Shown piece after piece: positions 10,428 through 21,139 of a DNA stretch of 51,229 nt. The translations under genes and the position numbers were made by a program. The notes under the pieces are model-generated. The model was given only the letters and a program-made list of their open reading frames with translations, was not told the DNA's origin and did not search any database. Position 1 is the first letter of the stretch. Each line of letters starts with the position of its first letter. Origin of the DNA: an uncultured Opitutales bacterium (GTDB lineage Bacteria > Verrucomicrobiota > Verrucomicrobiia > Opitutales > Seribacteraceae); the NCBI GenBank assembly GCA_938091675.1, contig CALKMX010000055.1, forward strand, positions 1 to 51,229. The letters run 5' to 3'.

Positions 10428-12284
10428 ATGCCCGAAATTCGTATTCTTTCTGATCAGGTAGCCAACCAGATTGCCGCCGGCGAGGTAGTTGAGCGCCCTG
10501 TTGCTGTTCTTAAGGAACTGGTTGAGAACAGTATTGATGCGGGGGCTAAGAAAATAGAGATTGAATTCAGAAACGGTGGGAAATCCTATCTGCGTATTGA
10601 GGATGACGGTCAGGGGATGAAGCCGGATCAAGCCCTTTTAGCCTTGGAAAGGCATGCTACTAGCAAGATTCGTAAGGCGAGTGATTTGAATCAAGTGGGA
10701 ACTTTTGGCTTTCGGGGTGAGGCATTGCCCTCCATTGCCAGTGTCAGCCGTTTTGTTCTCCGTACCCGCCCGTCCACTTTGCAGGAGGGCACCGAGATAT
10801 TTGTGAATGGGGGAAAAATGATACATTGCAAAGAATGTGGGATGCCACCCGGTACCCGGGTGGAGGTTTCTCATCTTTTTAATTCGGTTCCGGGAAGAAG
10901 GAAATTTCTGAAAACCGAGGTAACTGAGGCCACCCATCTCATTCATATGGCCAAGCTTTATGCCTTAGCTCATCCCTCGATTACCTTTACCCTGATTGAG
11001 GGAGGGCGCACCATTTTCCGTTCACCTGCCTGTGATGGTCCGACCGATCGGGTCCGGGAGATTTTTGGTAAAGGCTTAGCCGAGTCGCTTACCCCCGTGC
11101 ACTATCAGGAAAACGGTTTGGCGATGGATGGACTGCTGGGCAAGCCCGGGCAGAGTCGTTCAACCCGTAAGGAAATGATCTTTTTTGTGAACCGCAGACC
11201 CGTTGACAGTAAAACTCTGACCTATGCGGTGATGGAGGCATTTCATACCTTTGTGCCCAAGGGCAGATTTCCGCCAGCCATTCTTTTTCTCGAAATTGAT
11301 TCCGCAGCTGTGGATGTAAATGTGCACCCTTCCAAACGCGAAATCCGTTTCCGTAACGAGCCAGAAGTAAGATCCTTTATTCTGGGCAGTGTGCTGGACC
11401 ATAACCGGTCCATGGCTTCTTCCAGGCAGGGGCTTTGCTCGGCTGATTCCAAAATTGAGTTGGAGGAAGAGAATGGGAGGCAAGTTCCCAAAATAGACCC
11501 GCGAGCCCTGGAGATTTTTGGCATAAAAGAAAACGAGGGCAAGGAACCAACCAGTGGGTATACCGAGCCCAATCCCAACACAGAACTGCCCAAAGAGGAA
11601 AATAAGAGGAATGATTTACATCCACTGTATTCGGATCAAACACCGCCAGCTGCTCCCAGACAAATTATTGACCGCAAACTGGTGGGGGAACGGAGGGACC
11701 CTGGTTCGGAATGGCGTTTACTGGACCGTGCCCATGGTGATTTAACCTTGTTTCGGACACCCCAGGGTGTTGTGGCATTGCATGCCCGGGCCGCTTATGA
11801 ACGTGTGCGGTTTGAACAGTTGGAGGACAGCCTGAGAGATTCAACCCGGACATCCTCTCAGTCACTTTTGTTACCGGAGCCCCTGGAGTTTGATGGCATT
11901 GACCGTGCCAATCTCGAAGCCAGCCTGCTTCAATTGCGTCAGCTGGGATTTGTTTTAGAGGAATTTGGGAGAAATTTTTATCGTCTGGAAGGCTGTCCTC
12001 ACTGGCTTGATCCCAGCCGGGCAGCTGCTTATTTGCAGGACTTTTTAGAAATTGCCCGGGATAATGGGGGAGCTTTGCAAGTTGAGTCCTTTGTCAGGCA
12101 GGCACTGGAAAGGCAGGCAAATTACCGGCATGAAAATAAGGAAGTATTTTCAGATGAGGAATTGATTGATTTAGTCGACCAACTATTGCGTTGCCGGAAT
12201 CCCTATGTATGTCCCCGTGGAAGACCGGTTTATTTTGAAATCCCGGTCCGTGATTTTGAGACTCGATTTAAGCGTAAACTTTGA
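10428..12284 (+). CDS. mutL: DNA mismatch repair protein MutL
   Basis: MPEIRILSDQVANQIAAGEVVERPVAVLKELVENSIDAGA...DDGQGM...ATSKI...GFRGEALPSIASVS GHKL ATPase motifs; CPRGRP near C-terminus; start at 10428. Confidence 0.95.
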   Translation: MPEIRILSDQVANQIAAGEVVERPVAVLKELVENSIDAGAKKIEIEFRNGGKSYLRIEDDGQGMKPDQALLALERHATSKIRKASDLNQVGTFGFRGEALPSIASVSRFVLRTRPSTLQEGTEIFVNGGKMIHCKECGMPPGTRVEVSHLFNSVPGRRKFLKTEVTEATHLIHMAKLYALAHPSITFTLIEGGRTIFRSPACDGPTDRVREIFGKGLAESLTPVHYQENGLAMDGLLGKPGQSRSTRKEMIFFVNRRPVDSKTLTYAVMEAFHTFVPKGRFPPAILFLEIDSAAVDVNVHPSKREIRFRNEPEVRSFILGSVLDHNRSMASSRQGLCSADSKIELEEENGRQVPKIDPRALEIFGIKENEGKEPTSGYTEPNPNTELPKEENKRNDLHPLYSDQTPPAAPRQIIDRKLVGERRDPGSEWRLLDRAHGDLTLFRTPQGVVALHARAAYERVRFEQLEDSLRDSTRTSSQSLLLPEPLEFDGIDRANLEASLLQLRQLGFVLEEFGRNFYRLEGCPHWLDPSRAAAYLQDFLEIARDNGGALQVESFVRQALERQANYRHENKEVFSDEELIDLVDQLLRCRNPYVCPRGRPVYFEIPVRDFETRFKRKL

Positions 12285-12326
12285 TTCTCATTAGCAAAAT
12301 CTACTCATTCAACATGTCAGAAAAAT

Positions 12327-13622
12327 ATGAAAGCATATCCAATCATCTGTTCGTTTCTATTCCTTTGCCTTTTGGGCATAAACTTTTCCTGCACCCCATC
12401 AGAATTAGGTAAGAAATCAATGAATAAACTAAAAAGTGGCGGAGAATTTTTAACCGAGAAAAGCAAGACAGCCTACCAGTCTGGTAAGGATGCCCTGGGA
12501 TTGAATGAGGAAGCCCCTCCCACTACTTCCAAGCCTATGACGATATCCAAAAGAGTATTTGGTAAGTTGGCAGACGGGTCCAAAGTCCACGAATTCCGCC
12601 TGATTAACGAACAAGGTATGGAGGTAAGTATTATCGAATACGGGGCCGCCATTCGCGACATTATCGTACCAGACCGGGATGGGAAGAAGGGGAATGTTTC
12701 CTTGGGTTTTAATAATTTGCAGGACTATGTGGAAAAGAGTCCCTACTTTGGATGTATTGCCGGACGCTATGCCAACCGCATAGCCCAAGGAAAGTTTTCC
12801 CTCGATGGGCAGGAGTACCAACTGGCAACCAACAACGGGCCAAATCATTTGCATGGAGGAGACCGTGGGTTTGATAAAAAGGTTTGGCGGGGGCTGGTGT
12901 TGCCTGATTCCCTAGGGGTTCGCTTTAATCTCGAAAGTCCGGACGGTGAAGAAGGCTATCCTGGTTTAATGAGAGTTCAGGCAACCTACGAACTCACTGA
13001 AAACAACCAGCTAAAGATTCTGATTGAGGCAACATCTGACAGACCGACCGTGGTCAACCTTACCAACCATGCATATTTTAACCTCAGCGGAGAAGGGAGT
13101 CCTTCCATTTTAGACCATCTTCTTACCCTGCCCGGGACTAGGTTTGTTGAAACCGACAGCACCAATATTCCTACTGGCATAAGCTCAGTTGTCGGTACCC
13201 CGTTTGACTTTCGTCACCCCATTGCCATTGGCCGGAGAATTGAGGACAAACATCCTCAGTTAATTGCGGGGAAGGGGTATGATCACACCTGGTTGGTGCC
13301 CTCGGGTGCCCCATCCGATCTTGTTCCTGAATGGGAGAAACCCCTGAACCTGGGTGCGGTGGTGCGGGATCCGGTTTCCGGTCGTTCCCTCAAAGTTTAC
13401 ACGGATCAACCGGGCATCCAATTCTACAGTGGAAACTACCTCGATGATTCCCTGGTTGGTAATGGGGGGAACCGTTATCCCTTGCGTTCCGGACTGTGCC
13501 TGGAACCACAGGTATATCCTGACAGTCCCAATCATCAGGGAGAGGAGGGGTGGCAAAGTTGTGTATTGCGCCCAGGAGAGGCCTATCAACATCTTTCAGT
13601 TTACGAGTTTTCCGCAAATTAG
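12327..13622 (+). CDS. galM: aldose 1-epimerase (galactose mutarotase), predicted lipoprotein
   Basis: GALM motifs (GRYANRI, NGPNHLHGG, TNHAYFNLSGEG, GYDHTW, G.QFYSGN, LEPQ.YPDSPN); N-terminal signal with LGINFSC lipobox. Confidence 0.88.
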   Translation: MKAYPIICSFLFLCLLGINFSCTPSELGKKSMNKLKSGGEFLTEKSKTAYQSGKDALGLNEEAPPTTSKPMTISKRVFGKLADGSKVHEFRLINEQGMEVSIIEYGAAIRDIIVPDRDGKKGNVSLGFNNLQDYVEKSPYFGCIAGRYANRIAQGKFSLDGQEYQLATNNGPNHLHGGDRGFDKKVWRGLVLPDSLGVRFNLESPDGEEGYPGLMRVQATYELTENNQLKILIEATSDRPTVVNLTNHAYFNLSGEGSPSILDHLLTLPGTRFVETDSTNIPTGISSVVGTPFDFRHPIAIGRRIEDKHPQLIAGKGYDHTWLVPSGAPSDLVPEWEKPLNLGAVVRDPVSGRSLKVYTDQPGIQFYSGNYLDDSLVGNGGNRYPLRSGLCLEPQVYPDSPNHQGEEGWQSCVLRPGEAYQHLSVYEFSAN

Positions 13623-13732
13623 ATAAATTTCACCCAAAGCTGGGGAAAAGAATCGTTTTTTTCCTCTTTAAATAATAGGATGCAAATCATCGTGTCTTCT
13701 TATCTTTTCTCTCCTGTATTTCGTCCTGTTTC

Positions 13733-16213
13733 ATGACCCAATTAAAAGCTGCTCCCTTGAATTCCGAACCCAAAAGTTCTGATACCACCTTGGTGGAGGA
13801 TTTAAAGAATTCGATTATCCACCAGTTGAGACTCAACCTGGCCCGAAGTCCGGAGAGTGCCTCTGCCCAGGAGGTTTGGACTGCGGTTTGCCTGGCTGTA
13901 AGGGAGAGGATCATGGAACGCTACATGAAAACGCAGAAGGCACACCTGGAAACAGATGCACGACGCATTCACTACCTGAGCCTGGAATACCTGATGGGCC
14001 GTTTGTTAAATGCAAACCTTTGCAACCTTGGCATACGCGAGCCTTTGGAGCAGGCCCTTGGAGAACTGGGTATTGAGTTACCAGAACTTTGCGAGGAGGA
14101 GCATGATATGGGTCTGGGGAATGGAGGGTTAGGCCGATTGGCTGCCTGCTTTCTCGACTCTATGGCCACGATGGACCTTCCTGCGATTGGATATGGGATT
14201 CACTATCAGTACGGCTTATTCAAACAGGAGTTCGAAAATTGCCGCCAAATCGAAAAGCCTGATGACTGGCGTCGCTTTGGTAATCCGTGGGAAATCGCCC
14301 GCCCTCAATTCATTCAAAAAGTTAAGCTCTATGGTCATGTTGAGCATGATTATGATGACCGGGGAAATTACCGTCCCCGATGGGTCGGGGCTCGGGTGGT
14401 AGATGGTTTGCCCTACGATGTCGCCATTGTCGGCTATGGGGCAAAAACCGTAAACTTTTTGAGACTTTGGGAGTCAAAAGCATCGGAAGAGTTTGACTTG
14501 GATGTGTTTAACCAGGGTGGATATGTGGAAGCGGTCCGTGAAAAAGCCACTGTTGAGACGATCTCCAAAGTGTTGTATCCCAACGACGAGACTGAGAACG
14601 GAAAAGAGCTGCGATTAGTCCAGCAATACTTTTTCGTTTCCTGTTCGCTCAGGGATATTATAGCCCGATACCGCAGGACCCATACGGGATGGGATAGTTT
14701 TTCTGATAAGGTGGTCGTACAACTTAACGACACCCATCCAGCAGTTGCCATTCTCGAACTGCTTAGAATTTTGATTGATGAGGAAAAAATGCCATGGGAT
14801 AAAGCCTGGGGACTGGTCAAGCGTACCTTTGCATACACCAATCATACCCTTTTACCAGAGGCATTGGAGACTTGGAGTGAAGGCCTGTTTGCCAAGGTGT
14901 TACCGAGACATTACGATCTGGTCTTGGAAGTGAACCGCCGTTTTTTGGATCAGGAAGTTGCAAAGATTGCCCCCGGAGATGACGGGCGCCGGCATCGGAT
15001 GGCGATTGTGGCCGATGGTCAGATAAGAATGGCACATCTTTCCGTGGTTGGAAGTCATTCGGTTAATGGAGTGGCGGCCCTTCACACGAAATTACTGCAG
15101 GAAAGACTGCTCAAGGAATTCGCCGAAATTTACCCCGAACGGTTCAATAATAAAACCAATGGAATTACTCCCCGCCGCTGGTTGATCGGGTGTAATCCTG
15201 CCCTGTACAAACTGATTGATTCTTGCATCGGTTCGGAATGGATTACCAATGCCAGCTTGCTTCGTGAATTAGCAAAATATGAGAAGGATTCGTCATTTCG
15301 TCAGAAATTCCGCGAGATCAAGAAGCAAAACAAACAAAACTTAGCCAAGCTTATCCATAGCCGTTTCGGGTTGGAGCTTAATGCGGATGCTCTGTTTGAT
15401 GTACAGATCAAGCGTTTGCACGAGTATAAGCGCCAGCATCTTAATCTTCTTCACATCTTAACGCTTTACCGCCGGCTTTTGCATAACCCGGACCTAAAGA
15501 TTCCTCCCCGGGTTTTTATTTTCGGGGCGAAAGCAGCACCCGGATATCACATGGCCAAGGTGATTATTCATGCGATTAATCTGGTAGCTCAGAAAATCAA
15601 TTCTGATTCCCGTATCAATGATATGCTCAAGGTCTTTTTCTGGCCAAATTACGGAGTTTCCGCTGCTGAAAATATCATTCCAGCCAGTGATTTATCTGAG
15701 CAAATCTCCACTGCTGGCAAAGAGGCTTCCGGCACCGGAAACATGAAGTTTGCCCTCAATGGGGCATTGACCATGGGCACCCTCGATGGAGCCAATGTGG
15801 AAATCCTAGAAGAGGTAGGGGATGAAAATATTTTTATATTTGGTAAGAGTGTTGAGGGGGTCGAGGAGATAAGGCGCGCAGGTTATGATCCATTTTCCTA
15901 TTACGAGAGTGATGAGGAACTGAAAGCTGTGCTGGACTGGTTATCCTCTGATTTCTTCTGCCCTGGCAAGGGGGGGTTGATTGCTGATTTAACCAGAGGT
16001 TTGCTGGACTGGGGGGACCCTTACCTGGTGCTCGCAGATTATCGCTCTTACATGGATGCCCAGGAAATTGCGGGACAAACTTATCTGGACCAGGAGAAAT
16101 GGTCCGCTATGGCAATCCGCAATGTTGCGGGATCCGGAAAATTTTCTTCCGACCGTACCATTGGTGAGTACGCCAAAGATATATGGAAATTGGATCCAGT
16201 CAGCGTTCCTTGA
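13733..16213 (+). CDS. glgP: glycogen/starch/alpha-glucan phosphorylase
   Basis: 826 aa; [77 protein letters not shown]. Confidence 0.97.
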   Translation: MTQLKAAPLNSEPKSSDTTLVEDLKNSIIHQLRLNLARSPESASAQEVWTAVCLAVRERIMERYMKTQKAHLETDARRIHYLSLEYLMGRLLNANLCNLGIREPLEQALGELGIELPELCEEEHDMGLGNGGLGRLAACFLDSMATMDLPAIGYGIHYQYGLFKQEFENCRQIEKPDDWRRFGNPWEIARPQFIQKVKLYGHVEHDYDDRGNYRPRWVGARVVDGLPYDVAIVGYGAKTVNFLRLWESKASEEFDLDVFNQGGYVEAVREKATVETISKVLYPNDETENGKELRLVQQYFFVSCSLRDIIARYRRTHTGWDSFSDKVVVQLNDTHPAVAILELLRILIDEEKMPWDKAWGLVKRTFAYTNHTLLPEALETWSEGLFAKVLPRHYDLVLEVNRRFLDQEVAKIAPGDDGRRHRMAIVADGQIRMAHLSVVGSHSVNGVAALHTKLLQERLLKEFAEIYPERFNNKTNGITPRRWLIGCNPALYKLIDSCIGSEWITNASLLRELAKYEKDSSFRQKFREIKKQNKQNLAKLIHSRFGLELNADALFDVQIKRLHEYKRQHLNLLHILTLYRRLLHNPDLKIPPRVFIFGAKAAPGYHMAKVIIHAINLVAQKINSDSRINDMLKVFFWPNYGVSAAENIIPASDLSEQISTAGKEASGTGNMKFALNGALTMGTLDGANVEILEEVGDENIFIFGKSVEGVEEIRRAGYDPFSYYESDEELKAVLDWLSSDFFCPGKGGLIADLTRGLLDWGDPYLVLADYRSYMDAQEIAGQTYLDQEKWSAMAIRNVAGSGKFSSDRTIGEYAKDIWKLDPVSVP

Positions 16214-16995
16214 CCCAATTTATCTGCCTTTTTGTGGCTCTGCTTTGCGGAGCGTGCGGGTCATTGTTCGGAAAAGAAACCACCCCTGTTTTAAACTCCT
16301 TACCCTTTGTTTTAGGGGAAAGGTTGGAGTACGATATGAAATGGGGATTTTTCCCGGTTGGTTCGGCCACTATGGAGGTGACTGCAAAAGATCCTGAGTT
16401 TCCGGATGGTCCCAAAGTGGTCAGGTTCAGTGTCCGGACGAATTCCTTTGCTGATACCTTTTACCGGGTGCGCACTTCCATTAGCAGCACAATCGACCCG
16501 ACTTTTTCCCGAACCCTAAAATATGAGAAATCCCAGCATGAAGGAAGCACCCGCAGAGAGATTGTGGTCGATTACGATTATGAAAAGGGAGAAGCCAGGT
16601 ATTTGCAGGAGGGAAACAGCCTGGTTACCACCAAAATTCCTGGCCCCGTTTTCGATCCTTTGTCTATTGCCTACTTTTTTCGCTTACATCCTTTGACACC
16701 CGGGAGTGAGACCAAGCTCCCCACCTGTGATGGCAAACGATTCCGCGAGGTGGTGGTTCGTGCCGGGGACCGGAAACAAATAAGCCTTCCGATTGGCAGA
16801 ATTTATGCCATCAAGACCACACCAGCAATGGAGAACCTGGGGGGGGTGTTTAATAAAAGCCCCAAAGGTATGCTGGAAGTTTGGTATTCCGATGACCAGA
16901 GAAGAATCCCGGTCCGTGTAAGTAGCAAAGTAATAGTGGGCAGTTTTACTGCCACTCTTAGAAAAGCCTACCCTCCGGTTTCGGGGATTGAATGA
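16183..16995 (+). CDS. DUF3108-like periplasmic/lipoprotein
   Basis: 270 aa with N-terminal hydrophobic signal; [23 protein letters not shown] typical of DUF3108; overlaps glgP end (a TTG at 16210 overlapping the glgP TGA is an alternative start). Confidence 0.78.
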   Translation: MEIGSSQRSLTQFICLFVALLCGACGSLFGKETTPVLNSLPFVLGERLEYDMKWGFFPVGSATMEVTAKDPEFPDGPKVVRFSVRTNSFADTFYRVRTSISSTIDPTFSRTLKYEKSQHEGSTRREIVVDYDYEKGEARYLQEGNSLVTTKIPGPVFDPLSIAYFFRLHPLTPGSETKLPTCDGKRFREVVVRAGDRKQISLPIGRIYAIKTTPAMENLGGVFNKSPKGMLEVWYSDDQRRIPVRVSSKVIVGSFTATLRKAYPPVSGIE

Positions 16996-17018
16996 AGCCT
17001 TATTCCAGAGCTTGAAGC

Positions 17019-17909
17019 TTAATCCAGTTCGGGCCCTTCCTTGAGCAATTCAATGAAGGAACGAAGTGCGGGTGTGAGCATTCTTGTTTGTTTGTGAATG
17101 ATGGCAAGTGGCCTGTTGTGAATGCCACCTTCGAGCTTGAAACTGACCAGTTGTTTTCGGTCGACTTCATTGACCACGGTGCTGGCAGGTAAAATGGCAA
17201 GTCCGGCATTAATCTCAATCGCCCGCTTGACCGTTTCCACATTGTCAAACTCCATAACAATGGAGACTTCTATGCCCGACTTTTCAAGAATTCCATCAGT
17301 TGCTTTACGGGTGGGGATATCTTTTTCAAAAGCGATAAATTCCAGTCCCTGTAAATCTTTCATCGCAACCATTCGCTTTTGGGCAAGCGGATGTTCCGGG
17401 CTCATGGCAACAATGAGCTCGTCGTTGGTGAAAGGAATAATTTCCAAATCTTTCTGGGGGACAGGAAAAGCAATTAAACCAAGGTCCGCATTGCCATGAA
17501 GCACATCATCATAGACTAAGTTTGCCCGCCGGTACTCCACCCGAGCATTCACGGATGGAAATTCCTTCAGGAACGATTTGAGGTAAGGGGGCAGGACATG
17601 GAGTCCAATACTGTTAACTGTGGAGATTTGCACCGTCCCACTGACCACATTGCGCATTTCCTGAATTTCGCAGTTCAAACGGTCGTAGAGGTTGAGAATT
17701 TGCTTAAAGGTTGAATATAAAGCGGTTCCCTGAGGGGTGAGGCGGAATTTCTTTTGATTCCGGTCGATGATAAGCATTTGATAGTGCGATTCCATCGCCT
17801 TGAGTTGTTGACTTACCGCCGATTGGGTGACTTCGTTCAATTTTGCAGCTTTAGAAAAGCTTTTGCTTTCGACCAAGTCACAGAAGGTTTTGAAATTCTG
17901 AATATGCAT
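17019..17909 (-). CDS. LysR-family transcriptional regulator
   Basis: N-term wHTH MHIQNFKTFCDLVESKSFSKAAKLNEVTQSAVSQQLKAMES and LTTR effector domain. Confidence 0.93.
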   Translation of the reverse strand: MHIQNFKTFCDLVESKSFSKAAKLNEVTQSAVSQQLKAMESHYQMLIIDRNQKKFRLTPQGTALYSTFKQILNLYDRLNCEIQEMRNVVSGTVQISTVNSIGLHVLPPYLKSFLKEFPSVNARVEYRRANLVYDDVLHGNADLGLIAFPVPQKDLEIIPFTNDELIVAMSPEHPLAQKRMVAMKDLQGLEFIAFEKDIPTRKATDGILEKSGIEVSIVMEFDNVETVKRAIEINAGLAILPASTVVNEVDRKQLVSFKLEGGIHNRPLAIIHKQTRMLTPALRSFIELLKEGPELD

Positions 17910-17938
17910 TTGCTTATAACTGTTCCTAATTTAAAAGA

Positions 17939-17944
17939 TATAAT
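17939..17944 (+). promoter_or_regulatory. possible -10 element for the YggS-type gene
   Basis: exact TATAAT, 16 nt before ATG 17961 in the short lysR/yggS divergent spacer; no convincing -35. Confidence 0.3.
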
Positions 17945-17960
17945 AATACAAGCCATACTT

Positions 17961-18653
17961 ATGATAACCCCCGAGGAGTTTTTATTAAATTTAGCAGATC
18001 TGCAGGAAAAGATCCTCTTTGCCTGCAAAAATTGTAAGCGCAATCCAGAGGAGGTTTGCCTCTTGCCGGTTACCAAAAATTGGCCGGTGGATGCAGTCAG
18101 GTATTGTCAGGATGCCGGCATCATAAGGGTGGGTGAAAACCGGGTCCAGGAAGCGTTATCCAAGCAGGAACAAATAAATGGGATTTCCTGGGAATTAATT
18201 GGACATTTGCAAAGCAATAAAGTCAATCAGGCAGTGGGTCGTTTTGCCCGTATCCAAACCATTGATTCCTTGAAATTAATCCGTAAAGTACAAGCAGCCT
18301 CTAAACAGATGGATCAAAAAGTCTCAATGCTGCTTCAGGTAAACGCGGGCAATGACCCTGCCAAATATGGCTTTTCGATTGAGGATACTGAAGCAGCAAT
18401 GGAAGAGGTGCTTCAATCATCTCACCTGCACTTGGATGGGTTGATGACCATTGCCCCCTATGTTCCGGATGATTTGTCGGTTGCCCATGACTGTTTTAAG
18501 AAATTGGCTGATTTGCGAGACTCTCTCGCCCAGCGCTATGAGGTTCGATTACCTGAATTATCCATGGGTATGTCCGATGATCTAAGCGAAGCAATTGCCT
18601 GCGGCAGTACGATGATCCGGGTTGGATCGGCCTTGTTTGGAAAGAGAAACTAA
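17961..18653 (+). CDS. YggS family pyridoxal phosphate-binding protein
   Basis: LLPVTKNWPVDAVR, GENRVQEALSK, WELIGHLQSNK, LLQVNAGNDPAKYGF, GLMTIAPY, LSMGMSDDLSEAIACGSTMIRVGSALFG; ATG 17961 (the 17754 extension runs antisense into lysR). Confidence 0.92.
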   Translation: MITPEEFLLNLADLQEKILFACKNCKRNPEEVCLLPVTKNWPVDAVRYCQDAGIIRVGENRVQEALSKQEQINGISWELIGHLQSNKVNQAVGRFARIQTIDSLKLIRKVQAASKQMDQKVSMLLQVNAGNDPAKYGFSIEDTEAAMEEVLQSSHLHLDGLMTIAPYVPDDLSVAHDCFKKLADLRDSLAQRYEVRLPELSMGMSDDLSEAIACGSTMIRVGSALFGKRN

Positions 18654-18667
18654 AAGGGTAAACAAGT

Positions 18668-21133
18668 TTAGATCAGGCTTCTTAAATCACTGACTGATAA
18701 AGCGGTGTTTGCCGCTTCCGATTCCTCAAACACCTGCTCGAGCAGTTTTCTTTTTTCCTTTTGTAATCCAAGCACTCTTTCCTCGACTGTGCCCGAGGTG
18801 ATGAATTTATAAACCGTAACTTTCTTCTCCTGACCAATCCGGTGAGCCCGGTCGGTTGCCTGTGCCTCTGCTGCCGGATTCCACCACGGATCAAAATGAA
18901 CCACCACATCGGCTCCGGTTAGGTTGAGCCCTGTGCCTCCGGCCTTGAGGGAAATAAGAAACACCGGGATTGATTCGTCTTCCTGAAAGCGGTCGACCTG
19001 AGCCATCCGGTCCGTCGTGGAGCCATCCAGGTAGCAAAAGGGAAGGGTGGCATTTTCCAGTTCAGCCCGCAGCAGCTTAAGCATCTGTACAAACTGGGAG
19101 AACACCAGCATGCGGTGACCGCTCTCCAGGCAGTTGAAAAGAAGTTCTCGGAAAGCATTGAGCTTACAGGAACGGAAAGTTTCCAGTTCCGGATTGATCA
19201 GTCTTGGGTCACAGCATGCCTGGCGCAGGCGGAGAAGCTGGGTGAGCGTTTTCATCCGCATGGCACCATCGCTCGCACCGGTGGCTGCCAGTTTATCCAG
19301 TTCACTTTCTGCCGACTTCCGGATCCCCTCATAGCAATCCTTCTGGTCCTGAGTAAGCTCGAGGTAGAGGATTTGCTCAATTTTATCGGGCAGTTCGGGG
19401 GCAACCTCCTTTTTGGACCGTCTTAGAAGATAGGGGGCGGCCTGCTTGAGGATGCGTTGCTCATGCCAAATTCGTTCATCCCCCCGTGAGCCTTCTGGTA
19501 GTTTAGGGTTTGCACCGGGCAGGAGAAATTCGAGAAGGGAAAGCAGATCGGATACCCTGTTTTCAATCGGTGTACCCGTGAGCAGCATTCGTCCCTCCGA
19601 CGAGAGAGAGGCCGAGGATTTTGCATTTTGAGTCCGTCGATTTTTTAAGTACTGGGCCTCATCCCCAATCACGCAAAGAAAGGGGAAGTCTTTAAACATT
19701 TCCAGGTCACGGGTAAGGGTGCCGTAGGAAGTGATAACCAAATCAAACTTTCCCAGATAAGATGGAGTATTGGCCCGGTTTGGTCCGTGATGAGCATAGA
19801 CGGTAAAAGATGGGCAGAACCGAAGGGTCTCCCGTTTCCAATTTTCAACCAAAGAGGCAGGGCAGACCACAAGCGAGGTTTTGACCGGGCCCCCACGCCG
19901 GCGCAGGCAGGAAAGAAAAGCAAGGGTTTGCAGGGTTTTCCCCAGCCCCATCTCATCGGCGAGAATGCCACCGAGGCCATGATCAAACAGATGGATCATC
20001 CATGCCGTGCCTAACGCCTGATAAGGGCGCAGGGTTTTATCCAATCCATCCAGTGGTTTGGGTGGGCACAGGGAGGAAAGATCGCGCAGGGCAAGTCCAC
20101 GCTTTTTCCACTGTGCCGGGGGACGAAACCTCGGGTCTGCTTCGGTTAGCAACTCGTCAAGAGTGGTGGAATGGAAACGGGTGACCGAGTATGTGGATTG
20201 GGCGAGCAGGGGCGCATCGGCATGTCCCGATGCCTGTCTTTGGACCCTGGCGGTTTTTTCTCTCAGTTCCTTGGTCAGTAAATAGGTGTGTTTCCCATGC
20301 CTGAAGTGATTCTTGCCCGTGGCCAGAGCATGTTCAATCAGGTCAATCGGTGCGTCCCCCGCCTCGATTCGGGCATGAACTTCAATATTCTCCTCATTTT
20401 CGCTGGCCTGGATGGTGAGCACGGCGTTTTGGATGCTGGAGGTATGTTTGCGGAAGTTTTGGGTAAATTCCGCCCCGTGATCAAGTTCCAGTTCCTCTTG
20501 GTGGGAAGCGAGGAAGTCGAGAACTTTTGACGAATCCCGCAGCCACCACCAATGACGGTGGGAACGATCCCGAATAAAGGACCAGTCGCGAAGCAACCGA
20601 AGGACTTGGCTATATCCCGGATGTTCGGAACTGGGCAGAATGATACGAAGGTATTCCGTTGATCCCTCCACCTCAATAGGAGGCCCCCGGTACTCAGGTG
20701 TGGACGGAGTGACCTTTTCTGCGGTGCTGTCCTCATCCCCATGGACTATTTCTCTTACCTTCCTGGGAGGCTCTTTGGGCAAAGGTTTTCCGATATGCTC
20801 GGAAACCCCGCTTAGGGCTGAACCTTCCCACGCGAATGGAGAGTCAGGGGAGTTGGCGGGAAAGAAGCAGTCGATACGATCGAGAAGCTTGAGAAGTTCG
20901 GCAGCCTGCTCGAGATTGAGCTGGAGAAAAGAGGTAAGTTTTCCCCCGCACCATTGGGACAGTGCAAAGAGGGCAGATCGTTCGGCATCTGGCAAATTAC
21001 CCAAATCGTTGAGGTCGCACTTCTCGGGTGCAATTCTTGTGCCCTCGTGGTTTTCCAGCTCAACTTTTGCTGGAATTGCATTCCTTTGAATGCAACCTGC
21101 AAGGGAGGGAGGGAGCAAAATCCGCAGCCTCAC
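18668..21133 (-). CDS. SNF2-family DEAD/DEAH helicase
   Basis: GGILADEMGLGKTLQTLAFL, VVCPASLVENWKRE, LVITSYGTL, IGDEAQYLKN, LLTGTPIENR, LVFSQFVQML, LISLKAGGTGLNLTGAD, DPWWNPAAEAQATDRAHRIGQ. Confidence 0.95.
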   Translation of the reverse strand: MRLRILLPPSLAGCIQRNAIPAKVELENHEGTRIAPEKCDLNDLGNLPDAERSALFALSQWCGGKLTSFLQLNLEQAAELLKLLDRIDCFFPANSPDSPFAWEGSALSGVSEHIGKPLPKEPPRKVREIVHGDEDSTAEKVTPSTPEYRGPPIEVEGSTEYLRIILPSSEHPGYSQVLRLLRDWSFIRDRSHRHWWWLRDSSKVLDFLASHQEELELDHGAEFTQNFRKHTSSIQNAVLTIQASENEENIEVHARIEAGDAPIDLIEHALATGKNHFRHGKHTYLLTKELREKTARVQRQASGHADAPLLAQSTYSVTRFHSTTLDELLTEADPRFRPPAQWKKRGLALRDLSSLCPPKPLDGLDKTLRPYQALGTAWMIHLFDHGLGGILADEMGLGKTLQTLAFLSCLRRRGGPVKTSLVVCPASLVENWKRETLRFCPSFTVYAHHGPNRANTPSYLGKFDLVITSYGTLTRDLEMFKDFPFLCVIGDEAQYLKNRRTQNAKSSASLSSEGRMLLTGTPIENRVSDLLSLLEFLLPGANPKLPEGSRGDERIWHEQRILKQAAPYLLRRSKKEVAPELPDKIEQILYLELTQDQKDCYEGIRKSAESELDKLAATGASDGAMRMKTLTQLLRLRQACCDPRLINPELETFRSCKLNAFRELLFNCLESGHRMLVFSQFVQMLKLLRAELENATLPFCYLDGSTTDRMAQVDRFQEDESIPVFLISLKAGGTGLNLTGADVVVHFDPWWNPAAEAQATDRAHRIGQEKKVTVYKFITSGTVEERVLGLQKEKRKLLEQVFEESEAANTALSVSDLRSLI

Positions 21134-21139
21134 CCTGAA

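Noticed and set aside
17754-17960. N-terminal extension of the YggS-type ORF
   Set aside because: Runs antisense through the lysR HTH coding region; family N-terminus fits ATG 17961.
20640-21089. 149-aa + strand ORF within the SNF2 gene
   Set aside because: Antisense shadow ORF, low-complexity Ser-rich.
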